DNA of 64,000 nucleotides, from contig NZ_JAVDXN010000003.1 of assembly GCF_031457955.1 (NCBI RefSeq), positions 124,001 to 188,000 of the forward strand, read 5' to 3'. This document shows positions 26,736-35,811 of the stretch, piece by piece; positions within the stretch are counted from its first letter, which is position 1; each line of letters opens with the position of its first letter. Under the pieces are notes generated by a model, which saw only the letters and a list, made by a program, of their open reading frames with translations, searched no databases and was not told the origin of the DNA. Origin of the DNA: Mixta sp031457955. Its GTDB lineage: Bacteria; Pseudomonadota; Gammaproteobacteria; Enterobacterales; Enterobacteriaceae. The translations under genes were made by a program, and so were the position numbers.

Positions 26736-28298
26736 ATGAGCCAAGAAGTCATTATTTTCGATACCACGCTGCGTGACGGTGAGCAGGCATTGCAGGCCAG
26801 TTTGAGCGTTAAAGAAAAACTGCAAATTGCCCTGGCGCTGGAACGTATGGGCGTTGACGTTATGGAAGTTGGCTTCCCGGTTTCATCCCCTGGTGACTTT
26901 GAATCGGTGCAGACCATTGCCCGCACCATTAAAAACAGCCGCGTCTGCGCCCTGGCGCGCTGCGTGGAGAAAGATATCGATGCCGCATATGAAGCGCTGC
27001 GCGTAGCGGAAGCGTTCCGTATTCATACCTTCATCGCTACCTCGCCGATGCATATCGCCACCAAGTTACGCAGCACCCTGCCGGAAGTGATTGAGCGTGC
27101 GGTCCATATGATCAAGCGCGCCCGTAATTACACCAGCGACGTTGAATTTTCCTGTGAAGACGGTGGCCGTACGCCGATTGATGACCTGTGCCGCGTCGTG
27201 GAAGCGGCGATTAACGCAGGCGCCACCACCATTAATATTCCTGATACCGTTGGCTATACCCTGCCGCACGAATATGCCCACATTATCGCGTCACTGCGCG
27301 AGCGCGTGCCGAATATCGATAAAGCGATTTTGTCGGTGCATACCCATGATGATTTAGGCATGGCGGTCGGCAACTCGATTGCCGCAGTGATGGCGGGCGC
27401 GCGTCAGGTAGAAGGTACGCTGAACGGACTGGGTGAACGTGCCGGTAACTGCGCGTTAGAAGAAGTGATCATGACCATCAAAACCCGTGCCGCCATGATG
27501 AATGTTCACACCAATATTCATCACCAGGAAATCTGGCGCACCTGCCAGACCGTCAGCCAGATTTGCAATATGCCGATCCCGGCGAATAAAGCGGTGATTG
27601 GTTCCAACGCCTTTGCTCACTCTTCCGGAATTCATCAGGATGGCGTGCTGAAAAACCGTGAAAACTACGAAATCATGACGCCGGAGTCGATCGGCCTGAA
27701 TCAAATTCAGCTGAACCTGACTTCGCGCTCTGGCCGCGCGGCGGTCAAACATCGCATGGAAGAGATGGGTTATCAGGAAAGCGACTATAACCTCGATTCG
27801 CTGTATGACGCTTTCCTGAAACTGGCGGATAAAAAAGGCCAGGTCTTTGACTATGATCTGGAGGCGTTGGCCTTTATTGATAAACAAAACGAAGAGCCGG
27901 AATATTTTCAGCTGAAAGATTTTAATGTCCAGTCCGGTTCCGCCATTACTGCCACCGCGTCGGTGCATATGATCTGCGGCGACGCGCTGCAGTCAGAAGC
28001 CGCTACCGGCAACGGCCCGGTAGATGCCGTTTATCAGGCGATTAACCGTATCACCACCTTTGATATCGAACTGGTGAAATACCAACTCACCGCGAAAGGC
28101 CACGGCGAAAACGCGCTGGGCCAGGTCGATATCGTGGTCGATTACAACGGTCGGAAATTCCACGGCGTCGGTCTGGCGACCGATATTGTTGAATCTTCGG
28201 TGAAGGCGATGGTGAATGCGTTAAATAACATCTGGCGCGCCAAACAGGTTGAGCAGGAACTGCAACGTAAATCGATTGAACAGAAGGAAACGGTATAA
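26736..28298 (+). CDS. leuA: 2-isopropylmalate synthase
   Basis: LeuA condenses acetyl-CoA with 2-ketoisovalerate, the first committed step to leucine. The 520-residue protein has the TIM-barrel metal motif DTTLRDGEQ at 9–17 and the SVHTHDDLGMAVGNS motif; the C-terminal LeuA regulatory domain (from about 395, GSAITATASVHMI) binds leucine for feedback inhibition. GAAAGGAAAAATACG precedes the ATG. It is first in leuABCD, two bases before leuB. Confidence 0.98.
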   Translation: MSQEVIIFDTTLRDGEQALQASLSVKEKLQIALALERMGVDVMEVGFPVSSPGDFESVQTIARTIKNSRVCALARCVEKDIDAAYEALRVAEAFRIHTFIATSPMHIATKLRSTLPEVIERAVHMIKRARNYTSDVEFSCEDGGRTPIDDLCRVVEAAINAGATTINIPDTVGYTLPHEYAHIIASLRERVPNIDKAILSVHTHDDLGMAVGNSIAAVMAGARQVEGTLNGLGERAGNCALEEVIMTIKTRAAMMNVHTNIHHQEIWRTCQTVSQICNMPIPANKAVIGSNAFAHSSGIHQDGVLKNRENYEIMTPESIGLNQIQLNLTSRSGRAAVKHRMEEMGYQESDYNLDSLYDAFLKLADKKGQVFDYDLEALAFIDKQNEEPEYFQLKDFNVQSGSAITATASVHMICGDALQSEAATGNGPVDAVYQAINRITTFDIELVKYQLTAKGHGENALGQVDIVVDYNGRKFHGVGLATDIVESSVKAMVNALNNIWRAKQVEQELQRKSIEQKETV

Positions 28299-28300
28299 CC

Positions 28301-29392
28301 ATGACGCAAACTCATCATATCGCAATCTTACCGGGCGACGGCATTGGCCCTGAAGTCATGGCGCAGGCGGTTAAAGTGCTGGAGGCGATTCGTCAACGTT
28401 TCGCCATGCGCATTACCACCAGCGAATATGACGTCGGCGGCATCGCCATCGATCGTCATGGCGAACCGCTGCCTGCGGCAACCGTCGCTGGCTGCGAGCA
28501 GGCGGATGCCATTCTGTTTGGATCGGTCGGCGGGCCGAAGTGGGAACATCTGCCGCCTGCCCAGCAGCCGGAACGCGGCGCCCTGCTGCCGCTGCGCAAG
28601 CATTTCAAACTGTTCAGCAATTTGCGTCCCGCCAGTTTATATAAAGGGCTGGAAGCGTTCTGCCCGCTGCGCAGCGATATCGCCGCGCGCGGCTTCGATA
28701 TCCTCTGCGTACGCGAGCTGACCGGCGGCATCTATTTCGGCCAGCCGAAAGGCCGCGAAGGCAGCGGTATGCATGAGAAAGCGTTTGATACCGAAGTGTA
28801 TCACCGCTTTGAAATCGAGCGCATCGCCCGTATCGCCTTTGAATCAGCACGCAAGCGCCGCAGCAAAGTCACCTCAATCGATAAAGCGAACGTGCTGCAA
28901 ACCTCAGTGATGTGGCGGGAAATCGTCAGCGAAGTGGCAAAAGATTATCCCGATGTCGCGCTGAGCCATATGTATATCGATAACGCCACCATGCAGTTAA
29001 TCAAAGATCCGGCGCAGTTTGACGTGCTGCTCTGCTCCAATCTGTTTGGCGATATTTTGTCTGACGAATGCGCAATGATCACCGGCTCCATGGGGATGCT
29101 GCCTTCGGCCAGTTTGAACGAGCAGGGCTTTGGCCTGTATGAACCCGCTGGCGGCTCGGCGCCCGATATCGCCGGAAAAAATATCGCTAACCCGATTGCG
29201 CAAATCCTGTCGCTGGCGCTGCTGCTGCGCTATAGCCTGGATGCGGATGATGCCGCTAACGCGATTGAAAGCGCCATTAACCGCGCGCTGGAAGAGGGTT
29301 ATCGCACCAGTGATTTGGCCGGTGACGGCCCGTCTGTCAGTACCGACGAAATGGGCGCAATGATTGCCCGCTTTATCGCCGAGGAAGTCTAA
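28301..29392 (+). CDS. leuB: 3-isopropylmalate dehydrogenase
   Basis: LeuB oxidatively decarboxylates 3-isopropylmalate using NAD. It is 363 residues, as in E. coli. Landmarks are AILPGDGIGPEV at the N-terminus, SVGGPKWEHLP, RELTGGIYFG, and the substrate/metal motif NLFGDILSDECAMITGSMG. It starts two bases after the leuA stop. Confidence 0.98.
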   Translation: MTQTHHIAILPGDGIGPEVMAQAVKVLEAIRQRFAMRITTSEYDVGGIAIDRHGEPLPAATVAGCEQADAILFGSVGGPKWEHLPPAQQPERGALLPLRKHFKLFSNLRPASLYKGLEAFCPLRSDIAARGFDILCVRELTGGIYFGQPKGREGSGMHEKAFDTEVYHRFEIERIARIAFESARKRRSKVTSIDKANVLQTSVMWREIVSEVAKDYPDVALSHMYIDNATMQLIKDPAQFDVLLCSNLFGDILSDECAMITGSMGMLPSASLNEQGFGLYEPAGGSAPDIAGKNIANPIAQILSLALLLRYSLDADDAANAIESAINRALEEGYRTSDLAGDGPSVSTDEMGAMIARFIAEEV

Positions 29393-29396
29393 AAAA

Positions 29397-30797
29397 ATGA
29401 GCAAAACCTTATACCAGAAGCTGTTTGATGCCCATGTCGTGTATGAAGCGCCCAACGAGACGCCACTGCTGTATATCGATCGTCACCTGGTTCATGAAGT
29501 GACGTCACCGCAAGCCTTTGACGGCCTGCGCGCCCACGGCCGCAAAGTACGCCAGCCGTCGAAAACCTTCGCCACCATGGATCATAACGTCTCGACGCAG
29601 ACCAAAGATATCAACGCCTCCGGCGAGATGGCGCGCATCCAGATGCAGGAGCTGATGAAAAACTGCGCCGAGTTCGGCGTCCAGCTGTATGACCTGAACC
29701 ACCCTTTCCAGGGCATCGTGCATGTTATCGGCCCGGAACAGGGCATGACGCTGCCGGGCATGACCATCGTCTGCGGCGATTCCCATACGGCCACCCACGG
29801 CGCATTCGGTTCGCTGGCGTTTGGTATCGGCACCTCGGAAGTAGAGCATGTGTTGGCGACGCAGACGCTGAAGCAGGGCCGCGCCAAAACCATGAAGATT
29901 GAAGTGACCGGTCAGGCTGCGCCAGGCATCACGGCGAAAGATATCGTGCTGGCGATTATCGGTAAAACCGGCAGCGCTGGCGGCACCGGCTACGTAGTGG
30001 AATTCTGCGGCCCGGCGATTAGCGCGCTGAGCATGGAAGGCCGCATGACGTTATGTAATATGGCCATTGAGATGGGCGCGAAAGCGGGTCTGGTCGCGCC
30101 TGACGATACGACGTTTAACTACTTGCAGGGCCGTCAGTTTGCGCCGCAGGGCGAGCGCTGGGCGCAGGCCGTTGACTACTGGCGCAGCCTGAAATCGGAC
30201 AGCGATGCGCATTTCGATGCCGTGGTAACGCTGGATGCCGCTGACATCGCGCCGCAGGTAACCTGGGGCACCAACCCCGGCCAGGTGATCGCGGTGAATC
30301 AGCAGATCCCCGATCCCGCCTCCTTCGCCGATCCGGTAGAGCGCGCCTCAGCGGAAAAAGCGCTGGCCTATATGAACCTGCAGCCGGGCATTAAATTGAC
30401 CGAGGTAAATATCGATAAAGTTTTTATCGGCTCCTGCACTAACTCACGTATTGAAGATTTGCGGGCCGCAGCCGAGATCGCCAAAGGACGCAAGGTTGCG
30501 CCGGGCGTGGTAGCGATGGTGGTGCCAGGCTCAGGGCCGGTCAAAGCGCAGGCGGAAGCGGAAGGTTTGGATAAAATCTTCCTGGAGGCGGGCTTTGAGT
30601 GGCGTTTGCCGGGCTGCTCCATGTGCCTGGCGATGAACAACGATCGCCTGAATCCCGGCGAGCGCTGCGCCTCCACCAGCAACCGTAACTTTGAAGGCCG
30701 TCAGGGCCGTGGCGGCCGCACGCATCTGGTTAGCCCGGCGATGGCCGCCGCCGCTGCCATTGCTGGCCGCTTTGCTGATATCCGTGAACTGAACTGA
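29397..30797 (+). CDS. leuC: 3-isopropylmalate dehydratase large subunit
   Basis: LeuC, with LeuD, isomerises 2- to 3-isopropylmalate through a [4Fe-4S] cluster. I use ATG 29397 (MSKTLYQKLFDAHVV), four bases after the leuB stop, giving 466 residues as in E. coli; an upstream in-frame start at 29364 would overlap leuB. Cluster cysteines lie in IGSCTNSRIEDLR and RLPGCSMCLAMN. The aconitase-like DHNVSTQTKD motif is near residue 70. Confidence 0.98.
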   Translation: MSKTLYQKLFDAHVVYEAPNETPLLYIDRHLVHEVTSPQAFDGLRAHGRKVRQPSKTFATMDHNVSTQTKDINASGEMARIQMQELMKNCAEFGVQLYDLNHPFQGIVHVIGPEQGMTLPGMTIVCGDSHTATHGAFGSLAFGIGTSEVEHVLATQTLKQGRAKTMKIEVTGQAAPGITAKDIVLAIIGKTGSAGGTGYVVEFCGPAISALSMEGRMTLCNMAIEMGAKAGLVAPDDTTFNYLQGRQFAPQGERWAQAVDYWRSLKSDSDAHFDAVVTLDAADIAPQVTWGTNPGQVIAVNQQIPDPASFADPVERASAEKALAYMNLQPGIKLTEVNIDKVFIGSCTNSRIEDLRAAAEIAKGRKVAPGVVAMVVPGSGPVKAQAEAEGLDKIFLEAGFEWRLPGCSMCLAMNNDRLNPGERCASTSNRNFEGRQGRGGRTHLVSPAMAAAAAIAGRFADIRELN

Positions 30798-30807
30798 GGA
30801 ATCGATC

Positions 30808-31413
30808 GTGGCGAAAAAATTTACTCAACATACCGGCATTGTCGCCCCGCTGGATGCGGCGAACGTGGATACCGATGCGATTATTCCCAAGCAGTTTCTG
30901 CAAAAGGTAACGCGTACCGGCTTTGGTCAGCACCTGTTTCACGACTGGCGTTTTGAAGATGACGCGGGCACGCAGCCAAACCCGAACTTTGTGCTGAACA
31001 GGCCGCAGTTCCACGGTGCCAGCATCTTACTGGCGCGGGAAAACTTCGGCTGCGGCTCGTCGCGCGAACATGCGCCCTGGGCATTAACCGACTTTGGGTT
31101 TCAGGTGGTGATTGCCCCCAGCTTCGCCGATATTTTTTATGGCAACAGCTTTAATAACCAGCTGCTGCCGGTGCGTTTAAGCGAAGAGGAAGTGGATGAG
31201 CTGTTTGGTCTGGTGGCGGCGCAGCCTGGCATTCAGTTTACCGTTGATTTAACCAGCCAGACCGTGAACGCCGGTGATAAAACTTACGCCTTTGAAATCG
31301 ACAGCTTTCGTCGTCACTGCATGATTAACGGCCTCGACAGCATTGGCCTGACGCTGCAACACGATGCCGCTATCGCCGATTACGAGCAGAAACAGCCCGC
31401 CTTCCTGCAGTAA
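30808..31413 (+). CDS. leuD: 3-isopropylmalate dehydratase small subunit
   Basis: LeuD supplies the swivelling domain of isopropylmalate isomerase. The 201-residue protein has NVDTDAIIPKQFL near residue 20 and the conserved FGCGSSREHAPWAL loop near 76–89. It is the last gene of leuABCD, ten bases after leuC, and is followed by a hairpin shared with the convergent setA. Confidence 0.98.
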   Translation: MAKKFTQHTGIVAPLDAANVDTDAIIPKQFLQKVTRTGFGQHLFHDWRFEDDAGTQPNPNFVLNRPQFHGASILLARENFGCGSSREHAPWALTDFGFQVVIAPSFADIFYGNSFNNQLLPVRLSEEEVDELFGLVAAQPGIQFTVDLTSQTVNAGDKTYAFEIDSFRRHCMINGLDSIGLTLQHDAAIADYEQKQPAFLQ

Positions 31414-31422
31414 TCACTTACA

Positions 31423-31451
31423 GGCCTTCCGGTGCCGTTGCCCGGAAGGCC
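31423..31451 (+). terminator. Hairpin between convergent leuD and setA
   Basis: GGCCTTCCGG (31423–31432) pairs with CCGGAAGGCC (31442–31451). Neither side has a good T tract, so termination strength is uncertain, but its place between convergent genes suits a bidirectional terminator. Confidence 0.5.
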
Positions 31452-31464
31452 GCTGCTTGCCGCT

Positions 31465-32643
31465 TTAGATATCGCGCACCCGCGTCGCCAGCGCAAACGA
31501 CACCATCGCCAGCCCCAACGCCAGCCAGTAAACCGTATAGTGGCCAAACGACTCCGCCAGCGTTCCCTGTAACAGCCCGGCCAAAATGGTGCCGGTTGAA
31601 ATGCTGTTGGTGAATAAGGTGGTCGCCGCGCCAGGCCGCCCCGGCATTAAATCCTGAAACCAGAGCATGCCGATGCCGGCGATGATACCGATAAACAGCG
31701 CGTTAAAAATTTGCAGCGCCATCAGCGCGGTGCGCGACTGGAACAGCACCAGCCCCAGATAAAACAGCACGCCGGAGGCGACGGCGATCAGCATAATGCG
31801 CCGCTTGCCGGTGCGTTTTACGTAATGTCCGGCTAACAGCATAATCGGGATCTCCAGCCCGGCGGCAGTGCCCATCAGCAGCCCCGCCAGCCGTTCGGGC
31901 AACCCCAGCACGGTGCTGATATAAAGCGGCATATCAATGATATACATGGTGTTGCAGGTCCACATCATCATCGATGCCACAAACAGCAAACGCACATCTT
32001 TATTACGCCAGGCGCTGATTTGCGTCAGCAGCACTTCCGGCGATTGTTCGACGCGCGGCACCGAAGGCAGCGCAAACGCCACCAGCGCCAGACAAATCAG
32101 AAACAGGATCGCCGCCACTACAAACATGGTGGTGAAGCCATAGTTCAACGCCAGCGCAAAAGAGAGCGGCGGCCCAATGACCCACGCCAGCGATAGCTGC
32201 GCACGCATCACCGAGCTGAACATCACCACTTCACGCGCCGAGCGGTCGGCATACTCACGCGCCAGCGCAAAGATCTGCGGCATGGAGACGCTGGCCAGCG
32301 AAGAGAGCAACACGCCAAGCGTTATCAGCGTCAGGTAATGGCGGTTAAAAGCGAACAGCAGCGCATTAAGCAACGCCATCGCGCAACAAAACAGAATCAG
32401 CTTACGGCGGTCGCCCCGGTTATCCGAACGCTTCGCCAGCAGCAGACTGACCACAATCCCGGCTACGGCGTTAACGGTATAAAACAGCCCCACCCAGAAA
32501 GGCCGCACGCCAACTTCATGCGACAGGAACAGGCTCAGCGTCGGCGCCTGCAAAGCGCCCGCAATGCCCACCATAAAAGAGACGGCCATAAAAGCGAGAT
32601 AAACCGGATTGAGACGGCGGCGGCGCGTCAGCAGAAATTTCAT
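31465..32643 (-). CDS. setA: Sugar efflux transporter SetA (MFS)
   Basis: SetA is an inner-membrane major-facilitator exporter of sugars and glycosides. From ATG 32643 (MKFLLTRRRRLNPVYLAFM) it has 392 residues and twelve predicted membrane segments, the same as E. coli; a longer frame to 32805 runs through the sgrS terminator and is rejected. Family landmarks include GALQAPTLSLFLSHEVGV, FALAREYADRSAREVVMFSS and MLWFQDLMPGRPGAATTLF. It lies directly downstream of SgrS, so it is probably co-transcribed as part of the sugar-phosphate stress response. Confidence 0.96.
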   Translation of the reverse strand: MKFLLTRRRRLNPVYLAFMAVSFMVGIAGALQAPTLSLFLSHEVGVRPFWVGLFYTVNAVAGIVVSLLLAKRSDNRGDRRKLILFCCAMALLNALLFAFNRHYLTLITLGVLLSSLASVSMPQIFALAREYADRSAREVVMFSSVMRAQLSLAWVIGPPLSFALALNYGFTTMFVVAAILFLICLALVAFALPSVPRVEQSPEVLLTQISAWRNKDVRLLFVASMMMWTCNTMYIIDMPLYISTVLGLPERLAGLLMGTAAGLEIPIMLLAGHYVKRTGKRRIMLIAVASGVLFYLGLVLFQSRTALMALQIFNALFIGIIAGIGMLWFQDLMPGRPGAATTLFTNSISTGTILAGLLQGTLAESFGHYTVYWLALGLAMVSFALATRVRDI

Positions 32644-32761
32644 AACGTTTCCTGTACCTGGAAAAAAGAGAACGGCAATTACCCGCAAAAGAGACGCCGC
32701 AGGCAGACGTAACGGATCTATGGCCGACGGTGATCGTTGTAGAAGAAAGCACAGGAAAACG

Positions 32762-32908
32762 AAAAAAGCCAGCAGCGTCAATGCCTGCTGGCGGTGTAAT
32801 TGCACTCTACTCAGATGAAATAGCGGGACGGCGGTGCCACAATATCAAGCACGTCCTGCCAGGATAAAAATGCGCCAGCCCGAAAGGCTGCCTCCCGCAC
32901 TTTTATCT
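32762..32908 (-). ncRNA. sgrS: Small RNA SgrS homologue
   Basis: SgrS is an Hfq-dependent RNA that represses ptsG under glucose-phosphate stress. The minus strand has a perfect GCCAGCAG/CTGCTGGC terminator with six T's (32762–32792), like the E. coli SgrS 3' hairpin. Upstream of it, at 32808–32814, is CTGAGTA, the core of the segment that pairs with the ptsG ribosome binding site. A GATAAT -10 at 32915–32920 suggests a start near 32908, so the RNA would be only about 147 nt (E. coli 227). The location between setA and divergent sgrR agrees. The 5' end is inferred. The AUG-started SgrT frame is missing; a GTG frame of 29 codons (32900 to 32811) ends inside the pairing core. Confidence 0.75.
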
Positions 32909-32974
32909 GCGCTAATTATCGCCATAATAAGGGAACAGAAAAACTACCCAATCCTGTAACGAGCTTCCCCTTTT

Positions 32975-34636
32975 ATGCCTTCATCGCGCCTGCAACACCA
33001 CTTTATTCGCCTGTGGCAAAGCTGTAACGGTCAGCCGCAGGAAACCACGCTGCAACAGCTGGCACAACAGATGCACTGCTCGCGTCGTCATATGCGTAAT
33101 CTGTTAAATGCGATGCAGGCAGAGGGCTGGCTGGAGTGGCAGGCGGAGCCAGGGCGCGGTAAACGCTCTCAGCTACGCTTTTATGCCACCGGACTGGCGC
33201 TACAGCAGCAGCGAGCCGAAGAGCTGCTGGAACAGGATAGTATTGAACAGCTGGTGCAGCTGGTGGGTGATAAAAACCAGGCGCGCCAGATGATCACCTC
33301 GCGGCTGGGGCGCAGCTTTCGTCAGGGCAAACATATCCTGCGCATTCTCTATTATCGTCCGCTGCTTAACCTGCTGCCCGGCTCGCCGCTGCGCCGTTCG
33401 GAAACTCATCTGGCGCGGCAGATTTTTAGCAGCCTGGTACGCATAAATGAGGAAAACGGGGAACTGGAGCCCGATATCGCTCACCACTGGCAATGCCTTG
33501 CGCCGCAGCACTGGCGCTTTTACCTGCGTCCGGCGATTCAGTTCCATCATGGCCGCGAGCTGGATATGACGGATGTGATCCATAGCCTGCAGCGTTTAAC
33601 CGCGCAGCCGCTCTTCTCACATCTGACGTTGATTGAGTCGCCAACCGCCTGGACGCTGGATATTCACCTTAGCCAGCCCGATCGCTGGCTGCCGTGGCTG
33701 CTGGGCAGCGCCAGCGCCATGATCCTGCCGCAGGAATGGCGGCAGTTGCCGGACTACAGCCGCCAGCCGATCGGCACCGGCCCCTATGCGGTGATCAAAA
33801 ACCAGCGGTCGCAGCTGAAGATTCAGGCGTTTGATGACTATTTCGGCTATCGCGCGCTCATTGACGAGGTGAATATCTGGGTGTTGCCTGAAATCAGCGA
33901 AGAGCTGGTTTACGCCGGTGTGAAGTTACAGGGCGGCAGCGAAGAGGAGAAGTCGCAAGAGAGTCGACTGGAAGAAGGCTGCTACTTTCTGCTATTTGAT
34001 CAGCGTTCGGAAAAAGGGCGCGATGGTCACATACGCCGCTGGGTCAATACCTTACTTAATCCGATAACGTTGCTGAGTAACGCCAGCGCCGGTTATCAAC
34101 GCTACTGGTTTCCTGCCTGGGGGTTGCTGCCACACTGGCAACATCGGCCGGAACACCCCCTCACCATCAAACCACAAGGGCTTAGCGAGCTGACGCTGAC
34201 CTGGTACAGCGATCATATTGAACATCGGGGCATCGCTCAGCTGCTGGAGCCGCTGCTGGCGGCGCAGGGCGTACGCCTGATTACCCAGGAAGTGGATTAT
34301 GACAGCTGGTATCACGGCGCGGCGAAAAGCGATCTTTGGTTGGGCAGCGTGAATTTCACCCTGCCGCTTGAGTTTTCCGTGTTCGCGCTGCTGTATGAGC
34401 TGCCGCTGTTGCATCACTGCATCGACATTGACTGGGAGAGCGATGCCGGGCGCTGGCGTCAGCAGGCGTTGCCCTTAGCGGAGTGGTGTAAAAAACTAAT
34501 GGATAACCACTATCTGCATCCGCTGTTTCATCATTGGCTGCTGCTGGAAGGACAGCGCAGCATGCGCGGCGTGCGCATGAATACGCTGGGCTGGTTTGAT
34601 TTTAAATCCGCCTGGTTCGCCCCGCCGGAAACCTGA
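32975..34636 (+). CDS. sgrR: Transcriptional regulator SgrR
   Basis: SgrR activates sgrS when sugar phosphates accumulate. The 553-residue protein (551 in E. coli) has an N-terminal winged-helix DNA-binding region (about 1–110; QLAQQMHCSRRHMRNLLNAM) fused to a periplasmic solute-binding-protein-like domain (from about 160). It is divergent from sgrS, with the shared control region in about 60 bases. The start codon follows GAGCTTCCCC with only a weak ribosome binding site. Confidence 0.96.
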   Translation: MPSSRLQHHFIRLWQSCNGQPQETTLQQLAQQMHCSRRHMRNLLNAMQAEGWLEWQAEPGRGKRSQLRFYATGLALQQQRAEELLEQDSIEQLVQLVGDKNQARQMITSRLGRSFRQGKHILRILYYRPLLNLLPGSPLRRSETHLARQIFSSLVRINEENGELEPDIAHHWQCLAPQHWRFYLRPAIQFHHGRELDMTDVIHSLQRLTAQPLFSHLTLIESPTAWTLDIHLSQPDRWLPWLLGSASAMILPQEWRQLPDYSRQPIGTGPYAVIKNQRSQLKIQAFDDYFGYRALIDEVNIWVLPEISEELVYAGVKLQGGSEEEKSQESRLEEGCYFLLFDQRSEKGRDGHIRRWVNTLLNPITLLSNASAGYQRYWFPAWGLLPHWQHRPEHPLTIKPQGLSELTLTWYSDHIEHRGIAQLLEPLLAAQGVRLITQEVDYDSWYHGAAKSDLWLGSVNFTLPLEFSVFALLYELPLLHHCIDIDWESDAGRWRQQALPLAEWCKKLMDNHYLHPLFHHWLLLEGQRSMRGVRMNTLGWFDFKSAWFAPPET

Positions 34637-34676
34637 CGCTTTCGTTAACCCAACGAAAACACTACACTAACAGCCG

Positions 34677-34818
34677 TTCTCAACGGGGTGTGGCAAAACC
34701 ATCCGGTTTTTCACTGAGAGAAACCCGTCGAACCTGATCCGGTTGATACCGGCGTAGGGATTTGAGATGCGGTACTCCCCTCAGATCATGCGCCCTGTTA
34801 CTTTTCCTCCTCAAGGAG
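34677..34818 (+). promoter_or_regulatory. TPP riboswitch (THI element) of thiBPQ
   Basis: The aptamer is recognisable from the ACGGGGTG opening, CTGAGAGAAACCCGTCGAAC, CCTGATCCGGTTGATACC and GCGTAGGGA, ending near 34770. It senses thiamine diphosphate and lowers thiBPQ expression. Just before the thiB start, CTCC (34807–34810) and GGAG (34815–34818) form a four-base-loop hairpin that would hide the thiB Shine–Dalgarno, suggesting translational control. Confidence 0.95.
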
Positions 34819-34824
34819 CGCAAC

Positions 34825-35811
34825 GTGTTGAAAAAAGTTTTGCCCGTTCTGCTGTTGCTGTCTGCCCCGGCTTTTGCTGCCAAACCTGCCTTAACCGTTT
34901 ATACCTATGACTCTTTCGCGGCTGAATGGGGCCCCGGCCCGGCGGTAAAGAAAGCGTTTGAAGCGCAATGCGGCTGCGAACTGAAGTTCGTCGCGCTGGA
35001 AGATGGCGTATCGTTGCTGAATCGTCTGCGCATGGAAGGCAAAAACAGCAAAGCTGACGTGGTGCTGGGGCTGGATAACAACCTGATCCAGGCGGCAGAA
35101 CAGACCGGCCTGTTCGCGTCCGGCAAGGTGGATACCGCCAGCCTGACGCTGCCGGGCGGCTGGCACAACAGTACCTTCATTCCCTATGACTACGGCTATT
35201 TCGCCTTCGTTTACGATAAAAGCAAGCTGAAAAACCCGCCGCAAAGCCTGAAAGAGCTGGTTGAAAGCGATCAAAAATGGCGCGTTATTTATCAGGATCC
35301 GCGTACCAGCACGCCGGGCCTCGGCCTGCTGCTGTGGATGCAAAAAGTGTTCGGCGACGACGCGCCGCAGGCTTGGCAGAAGCTGGCGCAAAAAACCGTT
35401 ACCGTAACCAAAGGCTGGAGCGAAGCCTACGGCCTGTTTCTGAAGGGCGAAGGCGATCTGGTACTGAGCTACACCACCTCCCCGGCTTATCATTTGATTG
35501 CGGAGAAGAAAGATCGCTATGCGGCGGCGAATTTTGCCGAAGGGCATTATTTACAGGTTGAAGTGGCAGCCCAGCTGAAAAATAGCCGTCAGCCACAGCT
35601 GGCGCAGCAGTTTATGCAATTTATCGTCAGTGAGCCGTTCCAGCAGACCATCCCCACCGGCAACTGGATGTATCCGGTCACCCACACCGCTCTGCCAGAG
35701 GGTTTCAAAACTTTAACGGTGCCGAAAACCGCCCTGGAATTTACCCCGCAACAGGTTGCGCAGCAGCGCGCTGAATGGATTAATTCATGGCAACGCGCCG
35801 TCAGCCGCTGA
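34825..35811 (+). CDS. thiB: Thiamine/TPP-binding periplasmic protein
   Basis: ThiB captures thiamine and its phosphates in the periplasm for the ThiPQ importer. I choose the GTG at 34825, six bases after AAGGAG, giving 328 residues (327 in E. coli) starting (M)LKKVLPVLLLL; earlier in-frame starts fall inside the riboswitch. The signal peptide ends near PAFA (residue 18). The mature protein begins KPALTVYTYDSFAAEWGPGP. The last 25 bases overlap thiP. Confidence 0.97.
   Translation: MLKKVLPVLLLLSAPAFAAKPALTVYTYDSFAAEWGPGPAVKKAFEAQCGCELKFVALEDGVSLLNRLRMEGKNSKADVVLGLDNNLIQAAEQTGLFASGKVDTASLTLPGGWHNSTFIPYDYGYFAFVYDKSKLKNPPQSLKELVESDQKWRVIYQDPRTSTPGLGLLLWMQKVFGDDAPQAWQKLAQKTVTVTKGWSEAYGLFLKGEGDLVLSYTTSPAYHLIAEKKDRYAAANFAEGHYLQVEVAAQLKNSRQPQLAQQFMQFIVSEPFQQTIPTGNWMYPVTHTALPEGFKTLTVPKTALEFTPQQVAQQRAEWINSWQRAVSR

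Noticed and set aside
32644..32805. N-terminal extension of SetA
   Set aside because: The open frame crosses the SgrS terminator, and the conserved SetA length begins at 32643.
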